DNA from: Novosphingobium ovatum
Lineage (GTDB): Bacteria; Pseudomonadota; Alphaproteobacteria; Sphingomonadales; Sphingomonadaceae
Assembly: GCF_009909235.1 (NCBI RefSeq)
Contig: NZ_JAAAPO010000006.1
Location: forward strand, 95,255 to 159,254
Length of the DNA stretch: 64,000 bases
Reading direction: 5' to 3'
The stretch's first letter is position 1. Each line of letters opens with the position of its first letter. The notes beneath the pieces are model-generated. The model ran no database searches and was not told the origin of the DNA. It was given only the letters and a program-made list of their open reading frames with translations. The position numbers and the translations under genes were made by a program. This document shows, piece after piece, positions 1-8,808 of the stretch.

Positions 1-1
1 C

Positions 2-2005
2 GGGCAACCGCTGGACATCAACCAATACGAGCGGGTCAAACTGCGTCACGGCAAAAATGCTCGCAAGGCCGTGACCGCCAACAACCCCTTCGCTATGGCC
101 GGTGAAGGTGAATACGAGCAGGCTAATCGTTTCGACACGGCCAACGGAGGCCACAACCTTAGGCGTTGGGCCGCCAAATATGCCAAACGTTTCGAAATTG
201 AGGCACTCTTGCGTGACGCGCAGCCCGGCATGATCAGGGATGACCGTGGCAGCAAGGCGGGCGTCCATATTTCCTGCCCTTTTGAGGATGAACACAGCGC
301 CTTTGGCGGCAATGGCACCTTTGTCGTCAACGCGTCAGATGCCCTCGATGAAGGCCGCGAGTCGGGCTTTGTTATCCATTGCACCCACAACGCATGCTCG
401 GATCGCGAGCGGCTGGATTTCCTTAAGGCAATGATCGATCAGGAATTGATTGATCTTGAGGACATTACTTGCACGGATTACCTCTTCGAACTTGACGACG
501 ATGAAGAGGAGGAGGATTTCTCCTTTGCGGCCAACGGGTCAAGGCCTGTGAACCAGCACGCGCCGGTGGTCGGGTCGCGGTCAGAAAATGTGCGGAATTC
601 CTCGGGTGCCGAGAACGCGTCAGCCTCTAATCAGGTCGAGCATCTGGAGTTCTTCAACGAGAAACTTTCGATCGCGCGCAAGGGGGGGAAAACTTTTATC
701 CTGGTGGAGCCTGATAGCCCGTTCGGCGAGCTCCAATTCGCAGATGTGACTGGGACGCGCAATTTGTACCGCAATCGCACCATTGCCGAGGAACAAAAGG
801 ACGGTTCGGTGAAGCTGAAGCCTGCGTTTGATGCCTGGCTGGTGTCTGACGAAGCTAAGCGGTACGAGGACGTTCGCTTTGCGCCGGATGGCGCTCCCTC
901 GAATGTCTACAACCTGTTCCGTGGCTGGTCGATTCAGCCGAGGAAGGGCGATTGGCAGCTTCTGCGCAATCACATTTTTGAGCAGATGTGCGGCCGCAAT
1001 GAGGAATACTTCGAATATGTGATGACCTATCTCGCCCACCTGATCCAATGCCCGGGTGATAAGCCCGGCGTAGCGCTGGTCATCACGGGAAAGAAGGGCA
1101 CCGGTAAATCCATCATTTTTGATTTCATCGCCCGCATTCTTGGCCCTTACCTGTTCAAGGCCACCAATGCCAAGCACATCACTGGCGCGTTCAACGGACA
1201 TCTGGAAAAGGCGTTGGTGCTTCTTTGCGAAGAGGCGTTCTGGGCTGGCGATCGCTCGAGTGAAGGGACATTGAAGGACCTCATCACCGGCGACAAGTTG
1301 CCCATTGAACAAAAGGGTCTCGACGCCCGCATGGCCAAAAACTTCACCCGGGTCATTATGATCTCGAACGAGCAGTGGGTAGTGCCCGCGTCGCTGGGCG
1401 ACGAGCGCCGCTTCGCGGTCTTTTCCTTTGGTGACTCACGCCAGGGAGACACCCCCTATTTCCAAAACATGGTCGATCAGATGGAAAACGGCGGCTGTGA
1501 GGCGATGCTGTATGATCTGTTGCACTTCGTTCCGGCTAAAGGCTGGAATTCTCTTCGTACGCCCCCCAAGACTGTCGGCCTGCAAAATCAAGTGATGGAA
1601 TCGATGTCGGGCATCGACCGGTTTATGCATGATCTGATCGCCAATGGGTTTAACGACTGCGATGAATCTGATGATTCTTACATCGAATTGAACGAGCAGG
1701 TGCCCACCCGCGTCGAGTTGATCACGTTCAGGAAGGCCTTGACGGTTGAGTTGCGCACCGCGTTTCAGGGCGACCGCGCCAAGGTGAGTATCCCCAAGAT
1801 CCAAAAGGCGGTCGGTGAATGGTTTAACGCCAACGTGGTGACCGAAAAGCTTCCGGGCCGTACGAACAAGTCAAAGATTGCGATTATCCCGCCGCTTAGC
1901 GAAATCCGTGAGCACATCTTTCGGACCAAGGGTTGCCGGATTGACCAGGCGGGCAATAAGTCATTGATGGACTTGGCCGAGAATGTGGTCAGCATCGCCC
2001 GCTAA
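2..2005 (+). CDS. Primase/helicase of a mobile element (5' partial)
   Basis: The reading frame is open from base 2, and the residues before the first possible internal start (GTG at 71) look like normal coding sequence (GQPLDINQYERVKLRHGKNA), so the gene probably begins before the window. Counted from that GTG, a zinc-finger-like set (C69, H75, C104, C109) precedes a helicase core with a Walker A motif GKKGTGKS at residues 340-347. This layout fits primase-helicase proteins of phages and integrative elements (the DUF5906/D5-like group). It would unwind or prime DNA during element replication. Its base composition appears less GC-rich than the genes to its right, as expected for transferred DNA. 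A strong terminator follows at 2043. The family is fairly clear; the exact element type is not. Confidence 0.75.
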   Translation, partial: GQPLDINQYERVKLRHGKNARKAVTANNPFAMAGEGEYEQANRFDTANGGHNLRRWAAKYAKRFEIEALLRDAQPGMIRDDRGSKAGVHISCPFEDEHSAFGGNGTFVVNASDALDEGRESGFVIHCTHNACSDRERLDFLKAMIDQELIDLEDITCTDYLFELDDDEEEEDFSFAANGSRPVNQHAPVVGSRSENVRNSSGAENASASNQVEHLEFFNEKLSIARKGGKTFILVEPDSPFGELQFADVTGTRNLYRNRTIAEEQKDGSVKLKPAFDAWLVSDEAKRYEDVRFAPDGAPSNVYNLFRGWSIQPRKGDWQLLRNHIFEQMCGRNEEYFEYVMTYLAHLIQCPGDKPGVALVITGKKGTGKSIIFDFIARILGPYLFKATNAKHITGAFNGHLEKALVLLCEEAFWAGDRSSEGTLKDLITGDKLPIEQKGLDARMAKNFTRVIMISNEQWVVPASLGDERRFAVFSFGDSRQGDTPYFQNMVDQMENGGCEAMLYDLLHFVPAKGWNSLRTPPKTVGLQNQVMESMSGIDRFMHDLIANGFNDCDESDDSYIELNEQVPTRVELITFRKALTVELRTAFQGDRAKVSIPKIQKAVGEWFNANVVTEKLPGRTNKSKIAIIPPLSEIREHIFRTKGCRIDQAGNKSLMDLAENVVSIAR

Positions 2006-2042
2006 CGCCCAATTGAGAGGTTACACGATATTCCAGCAGCAG

Positions 2043-2074
2043 CCCCGCTGAGGCCATTGGCCTCGGCGGGGTTT
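2043..2074 (+). terminator. Rho-independent terminator after the primase gene
   Basis: A 13-bp stem (CCCCGCTGAGGCC paired with GGCCTCGGCGGGG, one G-T pair) with a 3-nt loop is followed by TTTCT. It starts 37 bp after the primase stop codon. Confidence 0.85.
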
Positions 2075-2245
2075 CTGTATATGCCACATGAGGTACGAGA
2101 TCGTCATTGCCAAAACCACCTTGCGGTAGCAGCGTTGATCCGTTTGCCGATGGCCTTCGGTCGTCATCCATAACCGGCCACACCTGTTCTCATCAATCCG
2201 CGAACAAAGTGGGCATGAGAATGGGCATGGAACCAGGTCACCCGT

Positions 2246-2274
2246 ATGAAATAGTTGTTTTTATTGTATTTCAT
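2246..2274. repeat. AT-rich inverted repeat beside the tRNA 3' end
   Basis: ATGAAATA (2246-2253) and TATTTCAT (2267-2274) are perfect 8-bp inverted arms around a 13-nt AT-rich loop. The right arm touches the encoded CCA of tRNA-Ser. It could be the tRNA transcript terminator or part of an integrase attachment region; the sequence alone does not decide. Confidence 0.5.
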
Positions 2275-2364
2275 GGCGGAGCGGGAGGGATTCGAACCCT
2301 CGATACGCTTTTGACGTATACTCACTTTCCAGGCGAGCGCCTTCGACCACTCGGCCACCGCTCC
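2274..2364 (-). tRNA. tRNA-Ser (anticodon GGA)
   Basis: The minus strand folds into a class II tRNA of 91 nt. It has a 7-bp acceptor stem (GGAGCGG with CCGCTCC), a D-arm containing TGGCCGAGTGG, an anticodon stem CTCGC/GTGAG around the loop CTGGAAA with anticodon GGA, a long variable arm, the T-loop TTCGAAT, discriminator G and an encoded CCA (complement at 2274-2276). It decodes UCC and UCU. Its 3' end faces the mobile-element gene, the usual orientation for tRNA-targeted integration. Confidence 0.95.
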
Positions 2365-2440
2365 GCATTGCTCTGGAAGGCAGGCCCCTAGCGTCATCCG
2401 CGCACTTGTGCAAGCGGTGGCGGCACGGCACACTCACGCC

Positions 2441-3460
2441 ATGCGCAAATTCCTTTGGCTGGCCGCTGCCGCACTCCTGATCCCGCCCCATGCGCGGGCC
2501 GCCCCGCCGCCGCCTGCGCCCAAAACACGCTCCGCCGCGCAAATCATCAAAGACGCGCCCGACAGCGATTGGGTGACGATCGCCCCCGATGACCTGCTGG
2601 TGATGACGCTGGCACCCGATGCTGCGGGACAGCCGCGCCGGGTGGTGATCCAGCTGTTGCCCGCGCCATTCAGCCAGGGATGGATCGGCAACATCCGCCG
2701 ACTGGCCACCGCGCATTGGTGGGACAACACCGCCGTCTATCGCGTGCAGGACAATTTCGTCGCGCAATTTGGCGATCCGGACGAAGACACCCCGCATGCC
2801 AAGCCGCTGCCGCCCGGTTTGGCGGTGATGCCCGAAAGCGCCTATGCCGCCCGCCTGCCCATCACCACCCTATCCGCGCTGACGACGCGCCGCATCACCA
2901 CCGAAACCTTTGATACTACAGCATTATTCCTCAACGGCTGGCCGATGGCAACCGCGCGCGACATCCGCGAGAACTTTATCGTTGATGCAAGGACGGGCAA
3001 GCCCCTGCCCCCATCAACACATCAGAATGTCTGGCCCACCCATTGCTATGGCACCATCGGCGTGGGCCGCAACAATTCGCCCGACACCGGCACCGGGGCC
3101 GAGCTATACGCCGTGATCGGCACGCCGCCGCGCCAACTGGACCGCAACATCGCGGTGGTCGGGCGGGTGATCGCCGGAATCGAACATCTCTCCAGCCTGC
3201 CCCGCGGTCCCGCACCGATGGGGATGTATGGCGACAAGGCCAAGAACACGCCCATCCTGTCGATCCGGCTGGCCAGCGCATTGCCGCCCGCCCAACAGCC
3301 CCGCCTGCAATCTCTCTCAACCACCAGCGACAGCTTTCGCGACTATGTCAGCGCGCGCATCCATCGGCGCGACTCCTTCTACATCCTTTCGCCCGGCAGC
3401 GCCGACATATGTAACATCCCTGTGCCAATCCGCCCCGCCCCTGACCTATCCACCCCATAG
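2441..3460 (+). CDS. Secreted cyclophilin-type peptidyl-prolyl isomerase
   Basis: 339 aa. An ATG-initiated signal peptide (MRKFLWLAAAALLIPPHARA, residues 1-20) precedes the mature protein, so it should act in the periplasm. The fold is suggested by WWDNTAVYRVQDNFVAQFGD and by the later GRNNSPDTGTGAELYAVIG, which correspond to the F-hxVI..F..Q.GDP and A-x-PN-S--SQFFI stretches of cyclophilins. Family members catalyse cis-trans isomerisation of Xaa-Pro bonds in exported proteins. The match is divergent and insertions lengthen it beyond the usual 160-200 aa domain, so catalytic competence is not certain. An upstream in-frame codon at 2408 is rejected because the signal peptide begins at 2441. 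It stands alone between the tRNA and zwf. Confidence 0.75.
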   Translation: MRKFLWLAAAALLIPPHARAAPPPPAPKTRSAAQIIKDAPDSDWVTIAPDDLLVMTLAPDAAGQPRRVVIQLLPAPFSQGWIGNIRRLATAHWWDNTAVYRVQDNFVAQFGDPDEDTPHAKPLPPGLAVMPESAYAARLPITTLSALTTRRITTETFDTTALFLNGWPMATARDIRENFIVDARTGKPLPPSTHQNVWPTHCYGTIGVGRNNSPDTGTGAELYAVIGTPPRQLDRNIAVVGRVIAGIEHLSSLPRGPAPMGMYGDKAKNTPILSIRLASALPPAQQPRLQSLSTTSDSFRDYVSARIHRRDSFYILSPGSADICNIPVPIRPAPDLSTP

Positions 3461-3697
3461 GGGGCAAAGCGCAAAACGTATTCATCCGGCAAATTCGTAT
3501 GTGAACCGCATGGATCGCCCCCCGGTGGCCGGTGCCACGCTGGCGCATTTCGGCAAGGGCTGGTAAACCTCTGATCAGGCGGCATTCGGCGGTTCGCGCT
3601 CGTATGCCGTGCAGATCATGCCGCAAGGGCGGGCATGCCTGACCGCCAAACCTCGGCACAGGCCGCCGCCCGATGCCAAACATAAAGGGGAGACAAC

Positions 3698-5137
3698 ATG
3701 AGCTATACAGCAGACCACCTGTTGCTGTTCGGCGCGACAGGTGACCTGTCGCAGCGCATGTTGCTGCCCTCGCTTTGCGCGCTGCACGCCGACAAGCTGG
3801 TCAGCGACAAGCTGGCGATTGTCGGCACCGCGCGCTCGGACATGACCGACGAGAGCTTCCGCAACTTTGCCAAAGACGCGCTGGACCGGTTCCTGCCCGC
3901 CCATCGCAAGGGAGCGATCGAGGGTTTTTTGCGCCGGTTGAGCTATCAGACGCTGGATGCCAACGAGACGGCCCATTACCACGATCTGGCCGCCAAGGTG
4001 CGACCCGATGCCGATGGTCTGGCGATTTTCCTGTCGACCGCGCCCAGCCTGTTCGAGGCGACGATCACAGGTCTGCAGGCTAGCGGTCTGGCGGGCGAAC
4101 GCACCCGCATCGGTCTGGAAAAGCCGCTGGGGACGTGTCTGGATTCCAGCCGCGTGATCAATGACGCCGTCGCCCGCGCCTTCCCCGAGGAGCAGACCTT
4201 CCGCATCGACCATTATCTGGGCAAGGAAACGGTGCAGAACCTGTTGGCGCTGCGCTTTGCCAACATCATGTTCGAGCCTTTGTGGAACGCCGCGCACATC
4301 GACCATGTGCAGATCACCGTTGCCGAAACCGTGGGCCTTGAGGGCCGCGTCGGCTTTTACGATGGCGCGGGGGCCCTGCGCGACATGGTGCAGAACCACA
4401 TGCTGCAATTGCTGGCGCTGGTGGCGATGGAGCCGCCTGCCCAATATGACGCCACCGCCGTGCGCGACGAAAAGGTCAAGGTCTTGCGCTCGCTGCGCAT
4501 GGTCAGCCCCGAGGAAACCGTGCGCGGCCAGTATGGCGCGGGCGCGATCGATGGCAAGGCGGTGCCCGCCTATGCCAGCGAACTGGGCCAGCCGTCCGAC
4601 ACCGAGACCTTTGTCGCAATCAAGGCGCATATCGACAACTGGCGCTGGAAGGGTGTGCCCTTCTATCTGCGCACGGGCAAGCGGATGACCCGCCGGGTGA
4701 CCGAGATCGTCATCCAGTTCCGCCCGATCCCGCACTCGATCTTTGCCGGCAAGGGCGCGCGGGCCGAGCCCAACCAACTGGTGATCGGCATCCAGCCCGA
4801 AGAAAACATCACCCTGACGCTGATGACCAAGGTGCCGGGGCTGGACCGTGGCGGGGTGCGTTTGCGTCCGGTGCCGCTGGACATCGCGATGGACGATGCC
4901 TTTGCCGGGCCGCAGCGCCGGATCGCCTATGAACGGCTGCTGCTGGACCTGATCGAGGGCGACCAGACGCTGTTCGTCCGCCGCGACGAGGTCGAGGCCC
5001 AATGGGAGTGGATCGACGCCATCCGCACCGTGTGGGAACAGAACGCCATTACCCCCAAAAGCTATTTCGCCGGCAGTTGGGGCCCTGCGGCCGCCGTGGC
5101 GCTGGCCGAACGCGACAACGTCAGCTGGCACGAATGA
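3698..5137 (+). CDS. zwf: Glucose-6-phosphate 1-dehydrogenase
   Basis: 479 aa, normal length. It oxidises glucose-6-phosphate to 6-phosphogluconolactone with NAD(P)+, the entry step of the Entner-Doudoroff and oxidative pentose phosphate routes in the cytosol. The nucleotide-binding motif GATGDL is at residues 12-17, EKPLG at 141-145, and the substrate-binding active-site motif RIDHYLGKE at 169-177. The ATG is preceded by an AGGGGAG ribosome-binding site. It is first of four tightly spaced genes (edd starts 48 bp after its stop). A 6-phosphogluconolactonase gene is not found nearby. Confidence 0.97.
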   Translation: MSYTADHLLLFGATGDLSQRMLLPSLCALHADKLVSDKLAIVGTARSDMTDESFRNFAKDALDRFLPAHRKGAIEGFLRRLSYQTLDANETAHYHDLAAKVRPDADGLAIFLSTAPSLFEATITGLQASGLAGERTRIGLEKPLGTCLDSSRVINDAVARAFPEEQTFRIDHYLGKETVQNLLALRFANIMFEPLWNAAHIDHVQITVAETVGLEGRVGFYDGAGALRDMVQNHMLQLLALVAMEPPAQYDATAVRDEKVKVLRSLRMVSPEETVRGQYGAGAIDGKAVPAYASELGQPSDTETFVAIKAHIDNWRWKGVPFYLRTGKRMTRRVTEIVIQFRPIPHSIFAGKGARAEPNQLVIGIQPEENITLTLMTKVPGLDRGGVRLRPVPLDIAMDDAFAGPQRRIAYERLLLDLIEGDQTLFVRRDEVEAQWEWIDAIRTVWEQNAITPKSYFAGSWGPAAAVALAERDNVSWHE

Positions 5138-5185
5138 GGCGGTTCCCCCGCCCGCTTGTCAGCCCAACCCCCGGACACCTTTGAC

Positions 5186-7015
5186 ATGACCCAATTGCAC
5201 TCCACCATCGCCCGCGTCACGGCGCGCATCGCCGCCCGGTCGCGCGACAGCCGCCAACGCTATCTGGACCTGATGGCGCGCGAGGGCGATGCCCATGGCG
5301 ACCGCTCGTCGTTTGGCTGTTCCAATCTGGCCCACGCCTATGCCGGGGCAGAGAGTGACCAGCCCACCATGGCTTTCACCCGCGCGGCCAATCTGGGCAT
5401 CATCACCGCCTATAACGACATGCTGTCGGCGCATCAGCCCTATGGCCGCTACCCCGACGCGATGAAGATCTACGCCCGCGAAGTGGGGGCCACCGCGCAG
5501 GTCGCCGGCGCCACGCCCGCCATGTGCGATGGCGTGACGCAGGGCTATGCGGGGATGGAACTGTCGCTGTTTTCCCGCGACACCATCGCCATGTCCACCG
5601 CTGTTGCCATGAGCCACGCGATGTTCGACGGCATGGCGTTGCTGGGCATATGCGACAAGATCGTGCCGGGTCTGGTGATCGGCGCGCTGCGCTTTGGCCA
5701 TTTGCCCGCGATTTTTGTGCCGTCCGGCCCCATGCCCAGCGGCATCGCCAACAAGGACAAGCAGAAGACCCGCCAATTGTACGCCGAAGGCAAGGTGGGC
5801 CGCGAGGAATTGCTGAAGAGCGAGATGGGCTCCTACCACTCGCCCGGCACCTGCACGTTCTTTGGCACGGCCAATTCCAATCAGATGATGATGGAAATGA
5901 TGGGCCTGCAATTGCCGGGATCGTCGTTCGTGCCGCCCAACACCCCGCTGCGCAGCGCGCTGACGCGGGCGGCGGTGCACCGGCTGGTGGCGATCACCCG
6001 CAAGGGCGCCGATCCGCGCCCGATGGCGCAGATGGTGGACGAACGCGCCATCGTCAACGCCTGCATCGGCCTGCTGGCCACCGGCGGCAGCACCAATCAC
6101 GCCATCCACCTGCCAGCCATGGCGCGCGCGGCGGGGATCATTCTGGACTGGGGCGATCTGGACGAATTGTCCAGCGTGGTGCCGCTGATCGCGCGGGTCT
6201 ATCCCAATGGCTCGGGCGATGTGAACCATTTCCACGCCGCGGGCGGCATGGGCTATGTCATCGGCGAATTGCTGAGCGCGGGCCTGTGCCATGGTGACAT
6301 CCTGACCGTGGCCGATGGCGGCATGGCGGCCTATGCCACCGAGCCGCATCTGGAAGCCGACACGCTCTCCTTCCGTGCCGCGCCCGCCGATCCGTTGGAC
6401 CCGGCCATGCTGGCCAAGGTCGCCACGCCCTTTGCCCCCGATGGCGGCATGAGGTTGGTGCAGGGCAATCTGGGCCGTGCCACGTTCAAATCCAGCGCCG
6501 TCGATCCCTCGCGCTGGACGATCGAGGCCCCCGCCCGCGTGTTCGACACCCAAGAGGACGTGCAGGCCGCGTTCAAGGCGGGCGAACTGGAGCGCGATGT
6601 GGTCGTCGTTGTGCGCTTCCAGGGGCCGCGCGCCAATGGCATGCCCGAATTGCACAAGCTGACCGCGCCGCTGGGCGTGTTGCAGGACAAGGGGTTCAAG
6701 GTCGCTCTGGTGACCGATGGGCGCATGTCGGGCGCATCGGGCAAGGTGCCCTGTGCCATCCACGCCACGCCCGAAGCGCTGTCGGACGCGGCCGGTCGCC
6801 CCGGCCCGCTGGCGCTGGTGCGTGATGGCGATGTGGTGCGGGTTTGCGCCCATTCCGGCACACTGGAGGTGCTGGCCGACCTGTCGGGCCGTGCCGCCGC
6901 CGTCCCGCCGCCGCCCGCACAGGGCATGGGGCGCGAACTGTTCGCCATGTATCGCATGGCGGCCGATGGCGCGGAACAGGGCGGCTCGGCGATGCTGGCA
7001 TTGGCCGGACTTTGA
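5186..7015 (+). CDS. edd: Phosphogluconate dehydratase
   Basis: 609 aa, the family's length. It dehydrates 6-phosphogluconate to 2-keto-3-deoxy-6-phosphogluconate (KDPG), the key Entner-Doudoroff step. It belongs to the IlvD/Edd family of Fe-S dehydratases; the expected cluster cysteines are visible in [20 protein letters not shown] and [14 protein letters not shown]. The ATG at 5186 ([20 protein letters not shown]) is preferred over upstream non-ATG codons because conserved N-terminal sequence starts there. It lies between zwf and glk in the same operon. Confidence 0.97.
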   Translation: MTQLHSTIARVTARIAARSRDSRQRYLDLMAREGDAHGDRSSFGCSNLAHAYAGAESDQPTMAFTRAANLGIITAYNDMLSAHQPYGRYPDAMKIYAREVGATAQVAGATPAMCDGVTQGYAGMELSLFSRDTIAMSTAVAMSHAMFDGMALLGICDKIVPGLVIGALRFGHLPAIFVPSGPMPSGIANKDKQKTRQLYAEGKVGREELLKSEMGSYHSPGTCTFFGTANSNQMMMEMMGLQLPGSSFVPPNTPLRSALTRAAVHRLVAITRKGADPRPMAQMVDERAIVNACIGLLATGGSTNHAIHLPAMARAAGIILDWGDLDELSSVVPLIARVYPNGSGDVNHFHAAGGMGYVIGELLSAGLCHGDILTVADGGMAAYATEPHLEADTLSFRAAPADPLDPAMLAKVATPFAPDGGMRLVQGNLGRATFKSSAVDPSRWTIEAPARVFDTQEDVQAAFKAGELERDVVVVVRFQGPRANGMPELHKLTAPLGVLQDKGFKVALVTDGRMSGASGKVPCAIHATPEALSDAAGRPGPLALVRDGDVVRVCAHSGTLEVLADLSGRAAAVPPPPAQGMGRELFAMYRMAADGAEQGGSAMLALAGL

Positions 7016-7032
7016 GGATAGACGGCAAACAC

Positions 7033-8031
7033 ATGGAACTCGTCTCTGTTGATATTGGCGGCACACATGCCCGTTTCGCGCTGGCTTCGGTCGGGGCGGA
7101 TGGGGTGGTGCATCTGCAGCCCGAAACCACGCTGCACACCCGCGACCATGCCAGCTTTGAATCGGCATGGGCGCATTTTGCCGAACTGAACGGCGGCGCA
7201 TTGCCGCGTGCGGTGTCGTTGGCGGTGGCCGCCCCTGTCGGGGGAGAGGCGATCCAGTTCACCAACAACCCATGGGTGATCTATCCGGGGCAGTTGCGTG
7301 AACGGCTGAACGTCGATGCGGTCACGCTGATCAATGACTTTGGCGCGGTGGGCCATGCGGTGGCGCGCGCGGGGGATGCGCATTTCATCCATCTGGCCGG
7401 GCCGGACGTGGATCTGCCCGCCAATGGCACGATCAGCGTTGTCGGCCCCGGCACGGGTCTGGGCGTGGCGCATGTGTGGCGCGATGCGGCGATGGACGGC
7501 GGGCGCGGTTTCTATCACGTCCAATCGACCGAGGGCGGGCATATCGACTTTGCCCCGCTGGACGCGATCGAGGACGCCATTCTGGCCCGCCTGCGCCAGC
7601 GCCACCGCCGCGTGTCGGTCGAGCGCGTGGTGGCCGGCCCCGCCATCGTCGACATATACGAAACGCTGGCCGCGCTCGAAGGCCGCCCGTTCACCCCGCT
7701 GGATGATCGCACCATCTGGACGCGCGGCACCAGCGCCGAAGGCCGCCAGCAGGACGTGCTGGCCGCCGCGGCGGTTGACCGCTTCTGCCTGTCGCTGGGC
7801 AGCGCGGCGGGCGACTATGCGCTGGCCCATGGCGCCAGCGCGGTGGTTATCGCCGGTGGGCTTGGCCTGCGGATCAAGGACACGCTGATGGCCAGCGGCT
7901 TTGCCGACCGTTTCCGCGCCAAGGGCCGTTTTGAAAAGCTGATGTCGACCATTCCGGTCCGTCTGATCACCCATCCTCAGCCGGGCCTGTTGGGCGCGGC
8001 CGCCGCATTTCACAAGGAACACGCCGCATGA
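7033..8031 (+). CDS. glk: Glucokinase
   Basis: 332 aa. It phosphorylates glucose with ATP to glucose-6-phosphate, the substrate of zwf. The sequence fits the bacterial glucokinase (non-ROK) family: [11 protein letters not shown] near residues 7-17 is the phosphate-binding loop, INDFGAVG carries the catalytic aspartate, and [11 protein letters not shown] follows. The start ATG is 17 bp after the edd stop. The last four bases (ATGA) overlap the eda start, implying translational coupling. The longer open frame upstream merely runs into edd in another frame. Confidence 0.95.
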   Translation: MELVSVDIGGTHARFALASVGADGVVHLQPETTLHTRDHASFESAWAHFAELNGGALPRAVSLAVAAPVGGEAIQFTNNPWVIYPGQLRERLNVDAVTLINDFGAVGHAVARAGDAHFIHLAGPDVDLPANGTISVVGPGTGLGVAHVWRDAAMDGGRGFYHVQSTEGGHIDFAPLDAIEDAILARLRQRHRRVSVERVVAGPAIVDIYETLAALEGRPFTPLDDRTIWTRGTSAEGRQQDVLAAAAVDRFCLSLGSAAGDYALAHGASAVVIAGGLGLRIKDTLMASGFADRFRAKGRFEKLMSTIPVRLITHPQPGLLGAAAAFHKEHAA

Positions 8032-8660
8032 CCGCGCCCATCGAAAACATCATGCGCACCGCGCCCGTCATTCCGGTGCTGGTGATTGATGACATCGCCC
8101 ACGCCCTGCCTCTGGCCGAGGCGCTGGTGGCTGGTGGCCTGAAGGTGCTGGAGGTGACGCTGCGCACCCCTTGCGCGCTGGAGGCGATCCGCGTGATGAA
8201 GCAGGTCCCCGGCGCGATCGTCGGCGCTGGCACGGTGCTGAACCCCACCCAACTGGCGCAGGCGATTGATGCCGGCAGCGAATTCATCGTCTCGCCCGGT
8301 CTGACGCCGACGCTGGGTCAGGCGGCGGTGGATGCGGGTATCCCCTTCCTGCCGGGCACCGCCAATGCGGGCGACATCATGCTGGGGCTGGACCTTGGCC
8401 TCTCGCATTTCAAGTTCTTCCCGGCCGAGGCATCGGGCGGGACCGCCGCGCTGAAGGCCATTGCTGGCCCGTTTGGCGGCATCAGGATCTGCCCCACCGG
8501 CGGCATCACGCTGGCCACCGCGCCCAATTATCTGGCGCTGGAACCCGTGCTGTGCGTGGGCGGCAGCTGGATGGTGGGCAAGGACGTGTTTGACGGCGCC
8601 AAGGTCGACACCGCCAAGGTCACCGCCGCGGCCGCGGCCGCCGCCGCGCTGGCGCGTTGA
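8028..8660 (+). CDS. eda: KDPG/KHG aldolase
   Basis: 210 aa. It cleaves KDPG to pyruvate and glyceraldehyde-3-phosphate, completing the Entner-Doudoroff pathway. The Schiff-base lysine is K129 in [12 protein letters not shown], and the general base glutamate is E42/E43 region in LEVTLRT. Its ATG overlaps the glk stop by four bases. A moderate hairpin terminator follows at 8666, so the operon probably ends here and ppc has its own or read-through expression. Confidence 0.97.
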   Translation: MTAPIENIMRTAPVIPVLVIDDIAHALPLAEALVAGGLKVLEVTLRTPCALEAIRVMKQVPGAIVGAGTVLNPTQLAQAIDAGSEFIVSPGLTPTLGQAAVDAGIPFLPGTANAGDIMLGLDLGLSHFKFFPAEASGGTAALKAIAGPFGGIRICPTGGITLATAPNYLALEPVLCVGGSWMVGKDVFDGAKVDTAKVTAAAAAAAALAR

Positions 8661-8665
8661 ACGAC

Positions 8666-8696
8666 AGGGGGCGCCGGTTTTTCGCCCGCGCCCTCT
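8666..8696 (+). terminator. Probable terminator after eda
   Basis: AGGGGGCGC (8666-8674) pairs with GCGCCCTCT (8688-8696), a 9-bp stem with one G-T pair and a 13-nt loop, followed by TTCG. The U-tract is short, so termination may be partial. Confidence 0.5.
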
Positions 8697-8808
8697 TTCG
8701 CACTGCACAATGACAGGTTACGTTTGACCGGCGGGGCATCAGACCCCGGCGGGAGGGAACGTTCGGCCAAAACGCACGGCCTTGCGGCCGTCAGGGAGTA
8801 CCCATCGC

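Noticed and set aside
5159..7201. A 680-codon open frame opposite edd and glk
   Set aside because: It spans the border of two well-supported genes with shadow-type composition and no motif.
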